From contig JAZNRO010000076.1 in the NCBI GenBank assembly GCA_045590715.1, forward strand, positions 1 through 14,389: DNA of 14,389 nt, given 5' to 3'. Within the stretch, counting starts at the first letter, position 1. Each line of letters starts with the position of its first letter. This DNA comes from RGIG5579 sp045590715. Lineage in GTDB: Bacteria; Bacillota; Clostridia; Oscillospirales; SIG627. The position numbers and the translations under genes were made by a program. The notes beneath the pieces are model-generated. The model ran no database searches. It worked only from the letters and a program-made list of their open reading frames with translations, and had not been told where the DNA came from. Shown here in pieces: positions 8,578-14,062 of this stretch.

Positions 8578-8606
8578 ATTTTACCATAATATAAAATAGA
8601 AATCAA
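8578..8606 (-). promoter_or_regulatory. Sigma-A promoter of the M23-CapA-comEC operon
   Basis: On the minus strand TTGATT (8601-8606) is followed after 17 bases by TAAAAT (8578-8583), preceded by TGG, which gives an extended -10. The start point would fall near 8571, about 29 bases before the GTG. It is the only good promoter ahead of the three minus-strand genes. Confidence 0.65.
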
Positions 8607-8633
8607 GTACAGGAGAAAAAGGAAAATTTACCC

Positions 8634-8662
8634 TTGTTTTTTCTTTTGATTCTTGCTAAAAT
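8634..8662 (+). promoter_or_regulatory. Candidate promoter of the PrsA-like lipoprotein gene
   Basis: TTGTTT (8634-8639) and TAAAAT (8657-8662) are 17 bases apart, and TGC before the -10 makes it an extended -10. The leader would be about 75 bases. A perfect TATAAT at 8706-8711 lies nearer the gene but lacks a -35 at proper spacing, so it is the weaker alternative. Two copies of ACATAAAA (8681-8688 and 8691-8698) lie between them. Confidence 0.5.
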
Positions 8663-8744
8663 GAAAAAAACTTCTGTTTTACATAAAATAACATAAAAAA
8701 TAGCTTATAATAAGCAGAAGCTTCATCACCCGAAAGGACGTTAT

Positions 8745-9797
8745 ATGAAAAAGATCATTTCTCTTACCCTTGCCCTTATTTGTCTCATTTCCCTTTTCTC
8801 CTGCGCCAAGGAAGAAACGGGGCCAAGGAGCGCTGCGGGCGGAATCAAAACCGATGAAAAGGAGTTGTACCCTGCAGAGTTTCTCTTTTTCCAGGACAAA
8901 GAAATCGAATTTGATGAATTTCGCTATTACTACCTGAATTTAAGGGATCAGTACTTAAAAGAAGACGAAAATTATTTTGATTCCCAGGAAGCGGAAAAAG
9001 CGCTGAAGGAAGAAGCTTTAGACGTATTGAAAACTGCCTGGGGCGCTCGGTTCCTAGCGGAAAAGCACAAGGTAAAATTAAACAGCAAAGACAAAAAGTC
9101 CGTTCGGGAAGACATTGAAAAGACCATCGAATTTTACGGCGGAAAAGAAGAGTTCCAAAAGCAGCTTGAGGCTTCTTATATGACCATGGATCTTTATCAT
9201 TATATGATGGAATATTCTGCCCTTTATTTAAAACTCTTTAACACTCTCTACGAAGACGGCGGCGATTTTGCCTGGACGGACGAAGAATTTTACAAGTACT
9301 ACAAAGAGCATTACGTAGCGGTACAGCAGATCTTCATCCCCTACAAAAGCGGAGAAAGCAAAGAAAATTGCAGTGCCACTTTAAAAGAGGCAAACGAAAT
9401 TTACGACAAAGCCGCCGGTGGCGAAGACTTCTGGCAGCTTATTGAAAAATACGGGAAAGATCAGAATATGCTTTCCTTCCCTGACGGTTACTATTTCACT
9501 AAGGGTCAGGCAGAAGACGTTCTTTACGAAAAGACCCTGGAACTGAAAGAAGGTCAGATCAGCCAGCCCACCCCCGGCGAAACCGGTCTTTATATTTTAA
9601 AGAGAATGAGCCTGAAAAAACTTCGCATGGATGAAAACAAAAAGACCACCTTATTTGGTTACACCGACACGGCAAATGAATTCCACGCCGGCGCATACGA
9701 CGAAGAATTCCAACAAAAATTCAAAGAACAAGCAGATAAGATCAAAATTAAATACTCTCCCTATTGGGAAAGCGTTTCCTCCAAGACCGTATACTGA
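8745..9797 (+). CDS. PrsA/SurA-like peptidylprolyl isomerase lipoprotein
   Basis: The 350-residue protein carries a lipoprotein signal peptide: MKK, a hydrophobic core, then LFSC with the lipidated Cys at residue 20. Residues about 50-190 are helical and charged, like the N-terminal chaperone arm of PrsA and SurA. Residues about 190-290 match a parvulin-type PpiC domain (AVQQIFIPY, then LKEGQISQP and GLYILKRM). It probably sits on the outer face of the membrane and helps exported proteins fold. The sequence is poorly conserved over the isomerase domain, so catalysis is less certain than the fold. The ATG at 8745 has GAAAGGA six bases upstream. The gene diverges from the M23 operon and ends in a strong terminator. 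Its neighbours encode exported proteins, which are plausible clients. Confidence 0.85.
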   Translation: MKKIISLTLALICLISLFSCAKEETGPRSAAGGIKTDEKELYPAEFLFFQDKEIEFDEFRYYYLNLRDQYLKEDENYFDSQEAEKALKEEALDVLKTAWGARFLAEKHKVKLNSKDKKSVREDIEKTIEFYGGKEEFQKQLEASYMTMDLYHYMMEYSALYLKLFNTLYEDGGDFAWTDEEFYKYYKEHYVAVQQIFIPYKSGESKENCSATLKEANEIYDKAAGGEDFWQLIEKYGKDQNMLSFPDGYYFTKGQAEDVLYEKTLELKEGQISQPTPGETGLYILKRMSLKKLRMDENKKTTLFGYTDTANEFHAGAYDEEFQQKFKEQADKIKIKYSPYWESVSSKTVY

Positions 9798-9799
9798 AA

Positions 9800-9831
9800 A
9801 AAAGCCGTTCCGATTTTCGGAACGGCTTTTC
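9800..9831. terminator. Bidirectional rho-independent terminator between convergent genes
   Basis: A near-perfect hairpin pairs AAAAGCCGTTCCGA with TCGGAACGGCTTTT around a three-base loop (9814-9816). It begins just after the lipoprotein stop at 9797 and is three bases from the end of the dehydratase gene (stop 9834-9836) on the other strand. A-runs and T-runs flank both arms, so it can stop transcripts from either side. Confidence 0.93.
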
Positions 9832-9833
9832 TT

Positions 9834-11711
9834 TTATTTTTTCTCGCTGGGGTGATATGTGGGAACCATTTCTGCTACGGCTGAACGGATATCGCTTTGT
9901 TCATTCTCACATTTCTCAAAAAGTACGTTTAATTCTTTTAAGAATTTTTCATCATCCATTTCAATGCTCTTGCCGATGAAGATCAGATCGCTTTCCGTTT
10001 TCTGAAGTCCTTCTTCATCCATCAAAAGCTCTTCGTAAAGCTTTTCGCCGGGGCGCAGACCGGTATAAACGATCTTAATATCCACATCCGGCTTAAAACC
10101 GGAAAGACGAATTAGGTTTCTGGCCATATCGTCGATCTTCATAGGCTCGCCCATATCCAGAACGAAGATCTCACCGCCCTGGGCATAATGAGAAGCCTGG
10201 ATCACAAGGGATACTGCCTCGGAGATGGTCATAAAGTAACGAACGATACGCTTATCGGTAATGGTAATGGGGCCGCCCTGGGCGATCTGCTTTTTAAACA
10301 GCGGAATAACGCTTCCGTTACTGCCAAGAACGTTACCGAAACGAACGGCTACGAAACGGGTATTGTTATTTCTTCTACCCATCATCTGCACCACCATTTC
10401 ACAAAGACGCTTGGATGCGCCCATGATATTGGTGGGATTTACCGCTTTATCGGTAGAGATCAGAACGAAGGTGTGTACCCCGGCCTTTTCTGCCGCAAGC
10501 GCGGTTTGGTAAGTGCCGTACACGTTGTTCTTAATGGCTTCGTGAGGGCTATCCTCCATCAAAGGAACGTGCTTATGAGCCGCCGCATGGAATACCAAAT
10601 GGGGCTTATAGCGCTGCATGACGGAATTGATGCGCTCTGCATCGTCCACAGAACCGATGAGAACGTCCATATCCAGCTCGTCTTTGTATTTTTGCTTCAG
10701 TTCCTGCTGAATATCGTAAACACTGTTTTCGTAAATATCAAAAATAACCAGTTTCTTCGGTTTCGCTTTTGCGATCTTACGGCAAAGTTCACTGCCGATG
10801 GAACCGCCGCCACCGGTAACCAGAACCACTTTTCCCTCAATGGCGGAATAGGATTTCTTATTGTCAACGCGGATGGGCTCCCTTCCCAGAAGGTCTGCGA
10901 TATTCACGTCGCGCAGCTGCTGAACGGTAACTTCGTCATTCACAAGCTGGGTAATACTGGGAATGGTCTGCAATTTACAGCCGGTTTCCTTGCAAAGATT
11001 CAAGATCGCCTTTTTCTCTTTGGCCGGACAAGAAGGAATGGCAAATACGATCTTAGAGATCTTACGGTCTTTTGCAATGCGAACGATATCGTGACGGTCG
11101 CCTACGATGCGAACGCCTTCAATAAATTTGCCTTTTTTATAAGGGTTATCGTCAATGGCGCAGGAGATCACACAGTTATGGCAGGTATCTTCTCTCATTT
11201 CACGGATCAGAATTCTTGCCGCAGCGCCGCCACCGATGATCATAACTCTTTCTACCGCTTCCTTCATAGAAGGCTGGTAATTTAAAATATACCGGATAAA
11301 GCGATAAGAAAGACGAACAACCGTTGTAACGATAAAGCTGATAACAAAGCCCATAATGTAGTAGGATACGGGCATTTCCATCTTTCTGGCTACTGCAATG
11401 ATGCAATAAACGGGGATCAGGGTAATATAAGCAAATACGGAATTTCTTACTTCCGCGGAGCCGGCAAAGCTCCATACGCTATGGTACAATCGGAACAGGA
11501 AGAAAACTGCTACCGTTGCCGCGCACCACAAGGGCATAGAATAAAAATAGGTTTGCAAAAGCCCCGGTTCGAAATTGGCAAAAGCAAAATCAAAGCGCAT
11601 ATAAAGGGCCAGGAAATACGAACTGCAAACAATCAAAACATCAGCAAGCATCAGAAGAACCACTTTCAAAGCGGTATTCACTGCCGGCAATGCTTTTTTC
11701 AATCTACTCAT
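9834..11711 (-). CDS. Membrane-bound nucleotide-sugar dehydratase/epimerase, FlaA1/CapD/PglF type
   Basis: The 625-residue protein has four N-terminal membrane helices (within about residues 10-140), a first Rossmann fold (RVMIIGGGAAA, about 155-165) and a C-terminal catalytic SDR domain. The NAD(P)-binding TGGGGSIG lies at about 299-306, HAAAHKHVPLMED at about 375-387, and STDKAVNPTNIMGASK at about 419-434. The usual catalytic Tyr is Met (MGASK), as is normal for the UDP-GlcNAc 4,6-dehydratase group, and the Lys is kept. GLRPGEKLYEELL follows near the end. Family members make UDP-4-keto-6-deoxy sugars for capsule, O-glycans or flagellin. No glycosyltransferases are in the window, so the product is unknown. 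I chose the ATG at 11711 because GGAG lies upstream; a GTG at 11735 in frame has no such site. Confidence 0.93.
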   Translation of the reverse strand: MSRLKKALPAVNTALKVVLLMLADVLIVCSSYFLALYMRFDFAFANFEPGLLQTYFYSMPLWCAATVAVFFLFRLYHSVWSFAGSAEVRNSVFAYITLIPVYCIIAVARKMEMPVSYYIMGFVISFIVTTVVRLSYRFIRYILNYQPSMKEAVERVMIIGGGAAARILIREMREDTCHNCVISCAIDDNPYKKGKFIEGVRIVGDRHDIVRIAKDRKISKIVFAIPSCPAKEKKAILNLCKETGCKLQTIPSITQLVNDEVTVQQLRDVNIADLLGREPIRVDNKKSYSAIEGKVVLVTGGGGSIGSELCRKIAKAKPKKLVIFDIYENSVYDIQQELKQKYKDELDMDVLIGSVDDAERINSVMQRYKPHLVFHAAAHKHVPLMEDSPHEAIKNNVYGTYQTALAAEKAGVHTFVLISTDKAVNPTNIMGASKRLCEMVVQMMGRRNNNTRFVAVRFGNVLGSNGSVIPLFKKQIAQGGPITITDKRIVRYFMTISEAVSLVIQASHYAQGGEIFVLDMGEPMKIDDMARNLIRLSGFKPDVDIKIVYTGLRPGEKLYEELLMDEEGLQKTESDLIFIGKSIEMDDEKFLKELNVLFEKCENEQSDIRSAVAEMVPTYHPSEKK

Positions 11712-11720
11712 TTTCAAATT

Positions 11721-11724
11721 CTCC
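11721..11724 (-). promoter_or_regulatory. Ribosome binding site deciding the start of the dehydratase gene
   Basis: GGAG on the minus strand lies nine bases upstream of the ATG at 11711. The longer frame from GTG at 11735 has only CTTAA before it, so the shorter form is preferred. Confidence 0.6.
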
Positions 11725-11771
11725 AGATACAACACTTAAGGGATTTTTTGATACTTGAAAAGGCGTGGTAT

Positions 11772-11808
11772 AAAAAATACCGCAGAGAAAAACACTGCGG
11801 TATTTTTT
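11772..11808 (-). terminator. Rho-independent terminator of the HU gene
   Basis: A 14-base-pair stem pairs AAAAAATACCGCAG (11772-11785) with CTGCGGTATTTTTT (11795-11808) around a nine-base loop. On the minus strand it ends in a T-run. It lies 12 bases after the HU stop codon and before the dehydratase start, so the dehydratase must have its own promoter in about 60 bases or depend on read-through. I found no convincing promoter there. Confidence 0.9.
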
Positions 11809-11820
11809 CACCATGTTATT

Positions 11821-12096
11821 TTACTTGTTTACAGCGTTCTTCAGAGCAGCGCCTGCTTTGAATGCAGGAACTTTGCAAGCTGCGATCTTGATGGTTTCGC
11901 CGGTCTTGGGGTTCTTACCCTGACGAGCGCCGCGAGCGCGAGTTTCAAAAGTGCCGAAGCCGATGAGCTGAACTTTTCCGCCCTTCTTCAGAGTATCGGT
12001 AACAGCGCCGAGAGTAGCTTCGATTACGGCAGCAGCGTCCTTCTTGGATACGCCGGCTGCAGCTGCAGCAGCAGCAATGAGTTCGGTCTTATTCAT
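11821..12096 (-). CDS. hup: DNA-binding protein HU
   Basis: This 91-residue protein has the length and sequence of HU, the small nucleoid protein that binds and bends DNA as a dimer. The DNA-binding arm signature is complete: GFGTFETRARGARQGKNP, then TGE, then VPAFKAG. The N-terminus MNKTELIAAAAAAAGVSK is typical, with an unusually long Ala run in the first helix. The ATG at 12096 has AGGAGG nine bases upstream; a frame extension to 12120 would cross that site and is rejected. The gene stands alone, with its own promoter and terminator. Alanine codons vary (GCA, GCT, GCC), so the run is not a simple repeat expansion. Confidence 0.97.
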   Translation of the reverse strand: MNKTELIAAAAAAAGVSKKDAAAVIEATLGAVTDTLKKGGKVQLIGFGTFETRARGARQGKNPKTGETIKIAACKVPAFKAGAALKNAVNK

Positions 12097-12105
12097 AATA
12101 AACTT

Positions 12106-12111
12106 CCTCCT
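12106..12111 (-). promoter_or_regulatory. Ribosome binding site deciding the HU start
   Basis: AGGAGG on the minus strand, nine bases before the ATG at 12096. It excludes the in-frame upstream start at 12120. Confidence 0.85.
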
Positions 12112-12127
12112 AAAAATCAAGTATCAT

Positions 12128-12142
12128 TAGCAATTTTTGCTA
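12128..12142. promoter_or_regulatory. Inverted repeat in the HU leader
   Basis: TAGCAA-TTT-TTGCTA is a perfect six-base inverted repeat between the HU -10 box and its ribosome binding site. It could be a repressor operator or a small leader hairpin; the sequence alone does not tell which. Confidence 0.35.
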
Positions 12143-12147
12143 TATTG

Positions 12148-12176
12148 ATTTTACCATATTGCTACTCAAAATGCAA
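12148..12176 (-). promoter_or_regulatory. Sigma-A promoter of the HU gene
   Basis: On the minus strand TTGCAT (12171-12176) and TAAAAT (12148-12153) are exactly 17 bases apart, with TGG before the -10 (extended -10). The start point would be near 12141, about 45 bases ahead of the ATG. Confidence 0.75.
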
Positions 12177-12209
12177 TGCTTTTTCTTCACATTTCGTTCT
12201 TTTTTTTGT

Positions 12210-12246
12210 AAAAGTTTGATAATTTTCTTTAAAAGTGCAAACTTTT
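12210..12246. promoter_or_regulatory. Inverted repeat upstream of the ZIP transporter gene
   Basis: AAAAGTTTG (12210-12218) and CAAACTTTT (12238-12246) form a perfect nine-base inverted repeat with a 19-base spacer. A smaller dyad, AAAAGT-4-ACTTTT (12231-12246), is nested in it, and GTGCAAA is repeated at 12235 and 12256, about two helical turns apart. It lies between the divergent HU and ZIP genes. A metal-sensing operator is possible but it matches no consensus I know. Confidence 0.3.
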
Positions 12247-12280
12247 TGGAGTTTTGTGCAAATTATCCTTTATTTTTCCT

Positions 12281-12308
12281 TTGAATACACTGATAGGGAG
12301 TGGATTAT
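12281..12308 (+). promoter_or_regulatory. Weak candidate promoter of the ZIP transporter gene
   Basis: TTGAAT (12281-12286) and GATTAT (12303-12308) are 16 bases apart and would give a leader of about 28 bases. The -10 matches four of six consensus positions, so this is a guess, though it is the best-placed one. Confidence 0.35.
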
Positions 12309-12328
12309 TTCCCAAACCAAGTGTTAAT

Positions 12329-12333
12329 GGAGA
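12329..12333 (+). promoter_or_regulatory. Ribosome binding site deciding the ZIP start
   Basis: GGAGA seven bases before the ATG at 12341. A longer frame from TTG at 12254 lacks a binding site and adds 29 residues that do not resemble a ZIP N-terminus. Confidence 0.7.
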
Positions 12334-12340
12334 ACCTTAT

Positions 12341-13084
12341 ATGAATAGCAATATTGTAACCCTTTGGGGCATTCTTATCCCTTTTTTAGGGACGAGTCTC
12401 GGCGCCGGTTGCGTTTTCTTTCTAAAAAATACCGGTGGCGTAAAACTGAAAAATCTTTTTTCCGGCTTTGCCGCCGGTGTGATGCTGGCTTCTTTATTCT
12501 GGTCCCTTCTGACGCCCGCACTGGCGGAAAAAAGCAGTCTTGTTCCGGTTGCCGTAGGATTTCTTTTGGGGATGGGTCTTTTTCTTTTGGGAGACTCCTT
12601 TCTTGAAAAAATCAATAAGAAAAGTTCCCTTTCGGGAAAAAACAAGATGATCCTGGCGGTAACTCTTCACAATGTGCCGGAAGGCATGGCAGTGGGCATT
12701 GCCTTTGCCGGAGCCAGAGCCTCTGCCGGAATCACATTGACTGCCGCTTTTCTCCTGGCAGTGGGCATCGCCCTGCAAAATTTTCCGGAAGGTGCCATTA
12801 TCTCTACTCCCCTTAAGGCGATTGGCATTCCGAAAAGACGCGCTTTTCTTTGGGGCGTCTTTTCCGGCGTAGTAGAGCCTCTGGGCGCACTGATCAGTTT
12901 GACTCTGACTTCCTTTACCGCAAAGCTTTTGCCTTTTGTTCTCGCCTTTGCCGCCGGTGCCATGCTTTTCGTTGTATCGGATGAGCTGGTCCCCTCTCTG
13001 GAAGGCAAGGAAAAGAAGATCGGTCTTTGGGGCCTGAGCGCCGGTTTCCTTATTATGATGACCCTGGACGTACTTTTCGGATAA
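12341..13084 (+). CDS. ZIP-family divalent metal transporter
   Basis: The 247-residue protein has about eight membrane helices and extracellular ends, as in ZIP carriers that bring Zn, Fe or Mn into the cell. The metal site is well preserved: HNVPEG at 110-115 in helix 4, QNFPEG at 146-151 in helix 5, and Glu179 in GVVEPLG. These match the His-Asn-Glu and Gln-Glu ligand pattern known from the Bordetella ZIP structure. SDELVP near 213-218 is also typical. The loop between helices 3 and 4 is short and has no His-rich segment, so specificity cannot be read. The gene faces away from HU and lies about 200 bases before the cotJ operon on the same strand. No clear terminator separates them, so some read-through into cotJ is possible. 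Confidence 0.93.
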   Translation: MNSNIVTLWGILIPFLGTSLGAGCVFFLKNTGGVKLKNLFSGFAAGVMLASLFWSLLTPALAEKSSLVPVAVGFLLGMGLFLLGDSFLEKINKKSSLSGKNKMILAVTLHNVPEGMAVGIAFAGARASAGITLTAAFLLAVGIALQNFPEGAIISTPLKAIGIPKRRAFLWGVFSGVVEPLGALISLTLTSFTAKLLPFVLAFAAGAMLFVVSDELVPSLEGKEKKIGLWGLSAGFLIMMTLDVLFG

Positions 13085-13125
13085 AAAACGGTATTGAAAG
13101 AAAAAACAATTTTTTATAAATGGTA

Positions 13126-13154
13126 GAATACAAAATTTTCTCAAAACATAGTCT
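13126..13154 (+). promoter_or_regulatory. Possible sporulation (sigma-E-like) promoter of the cotJ operon
   Basis: GAATACA (13126-13132) and CATAGTCT (13147-13154) are 14 bases apart and match 11 of 15 positions of the Bacillus sigma-E consensus KMATATT-14-CATACAMT. The cotJ operon of Bacillus subtilis is under sigma-E control, which makes the search reasonable. An extended -10 for sigma-A (TGG before TAGAAT at 13124-13129) overlaps it, so the assignment is tentative. Confidence 0.3.
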
Positions 13155-13198
13155 TTTCCTTTTTTTCTATTTTATCCCAAAAAGGCAGGAGAAAAACC

Positions 13199-13231
13199 GT
13201 GACATATACTGTCATGAGCGAAAGCTTGTGA
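13199..13231 (+). CDS. Candidate 10-codon leader mini-ORF upstream of cotJA
   Basis: A GTG at 13199 preceded by AGGAG (13187-13191, seven bases away) opens a frame MTYTVMSESL that stops at TGA 13229-13231. The binding site is better than that of cotJB. The stop codon lies inside the perfect dyad at 13228-13244. It could be a regulatory leader peptide or chance; I recognise no family for it. An internal ATG (13214) encodes MSESL in the same frame. Confidence 0.3.
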   Translation: MTYTVMSESL

Positions 13232-13244
13232 GAAAATTTCTCAC
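13228..13244. promoter_or_regulatory. Perfect 17-base dyad in the cotJ leader
   Basis: GTGAGAAA-A-TTTCTCAC is a perfect eight-base-arm palindrome with a single central base, the shape of a protein operator rather than an RNA hairpin because there is no loop. It is followed by CTCCC. It overlaps the stop codon of the mini-ORF and lies 44 bases before the cotJA start. Confidence 0.5.
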
Positions 13245-13273
13245 CTCCCGATACAAGGGAAATAAATCCAGAT

Positions 13274-13280
13274 AAGGGGA
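13274..13280 (+). promoter_or_regulatory. Ribosome binding site supporting a TTG start of cotJA
   Basis: AAGGGGA lies seven bases before the TTG at 13288. No ATG or GTG in that frame has a comparable site before the Cys-rich region. Confidence 0.6.
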
Positions 13281-13287
13281 AAGAAAA

Positions 13288-13803
13288 TTGAACTATCAAA
13301 GAAGCAATTGGAGTGAAAACTACTCCTGTGGCTGCTCCTGCGAAGGCAGAAGCAGAAGTAACACCCAGCCCTGGACCAGACGGAACTGGGACGCTTGTGG
13401 CTGTGGCACTACCGCTCGCACCGGTTGTGGCTGTGCAAACAACAACGCTCGTACCGGTTGCGGCTGTACAAACAACAACGCTCGTACCGGTTGCGGCTGT
13501 GGCTCTAACGCAAACACGGCGGATATCCTGCCTGAGAAACGGAACTGTCCCTGCCCCAACCAAGGAACAGAATGGAGAAACCGCAGTGGATGTCCCTGCG
13601 CCCAGGCTCGCACCAACACTTGCCCCGGAACCCCCTGTAACACCGGCGCAAGGGATCACGGCTTTTTAAACGGCCAAAGCCTTGCCATGGTATATTCGCC
13701 CTATCAGCATTTCCAGGAACTGTACGATCCCAGAGAAGGACTTTGCTCCGGCACCATCTTTACCGAACTGAATAAGCCCTTCTGTCCCAAATGCGGGTGC
13801 TGA
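13288..13803 (+). CDS. cotJA: CotJA-like spore coat protein with Cys-Gly repeat extension
   Basis: The 171-residue protein begins at a TTG with AAGGGGA seven bases upstream. Its C-terminal part (about 128-171, LAMVYSPYQHFQELYDP then GLCSGTIFTELNKPF) matches CotJA, a component of the CotJ complex of the spore coat. Before it lies a long extension absent from the roughly 80-residue Bacillus CotJA. The extension has more than 20 Cys, often as CGC, set among Asn, Thr and Arg, and includes three repeats of a CGCxNNNARTG type (residues about 39-70). The protein ends PFCPKCGC. Cys richness suggests disulfide cross-linking or metal binding in the coat; this is inference. It overlaps no gene, but cotJB starts three bases after its stop, so the two are translationally coupled. 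The CotJA assignment rests on the C-terminal motif and gene order. Confidence 0.85.
   Translation: MNYQRSNWSENYSCGCSCEGRSRSNTQPWTRRNWDACGCGTTARTGCGCANNNARTGCGCTNNNARTGCGCGSNANTADILPEKRNCPCPNQGTEWRNRSGCPCAQARTNTCPGTPCNTGARDHGFLNGQSLAMVYSPYQHFQELYDPREGLCSGTIFTELNKPFCPKCGC
13402..13497 (+). repeat. 33-base tandem repeat encoding CGCxNNNARTG in cotJA
   Basis: Two 33-base units (13432-13464 and 13465-13497) differ at one base in their second codon (GCA versus ACA). A degenerate 30-base unit (13402-13431) precedes them, one codon shorter. Near identity of the last two points to recent slippage or duplication, and the unit length keeps the frame. Confidence 0.9.
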
Positions 13804-13805
13804 CC

Positions 13806-14060
13806 ATGTGTGAAAGAACCAGACTCTTAAAAGAGATCCAGGCAGAGGATTTCGCAGTATACGAAGCCATTTTATATTTAAACGGTCACCCGGACTGCCA
13901 AAACGCTCTGTGCTATTACAACCAGCACCGTGAAAAACTTTTTGCACTGAAAGCAGAATTTGAATCCCTGTACGGCCCTTTGTCCATCTATGGAAATAAA
14001 GACGGCGACTGCTGGCGCTGGATCGATGCGCCCTGGCCCTGGGAAAAGGAGGCTAACTGA
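13806..14060 (+). CDS. cotJB: Spore coat protein CotJB
   Basis: The 84-residue protein matches CotJB over its whole length: LLKEIQ near the start, AILYLNGHPDCQNAL (about 22-36), YGPLSIYG (about 57-64) and the end WRWIDAPWPWE. CotJB is a small helical coat protein encoded between CotJA and CotJC, and its biochemical activity is unknown. The ATG at 13806 follows the cotJA stop by two bases. A frame extension to ATG 13791 inside cotJA lacks a binding site. GGGTG is the only weak site, so translation probably depends on coupling to cotJA. It carries three Cys, more than usual, in keeping with the Cys-rich CotJA partner. Confidence 0.92.
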   Translation: MCERTRLLKEIQAEDFAVYEAILYLNGHPDCQNALCYYNQHREKLFALKAEFESLYGPLSIYGNKDGDCWRWIDAPWPWEKEAN

Positions 14061-14062
14061 AT

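Noticed and set aside
10188..11285. 365-codon plus-strand frame opposite the dehydratase gene
   Set aside because: Long only because of codon choice in the real gene, which carries full SDR motifs on the other strand.
12254..12340. TTG-initiated N-terminal extension of the ZIP transporter
   Set aside because: No ribosome binding site and no similarity to ZIP N-termini; ATG 12341 has GGAGA at proper spacing.
13402..13497. Short tandem repeat considered as a CRISPR-like array
   Set aside because: The units abut without spacers and keep an open reading frame, so it is a coding repeat.
13313..13669. Pro/Ala/Val-rich frame overlapping cotJA in another phase
   Set aside because: The cotJA frame has the CotJA motif and fits the operon; the other frame reads the same tandem repeat out of phase.
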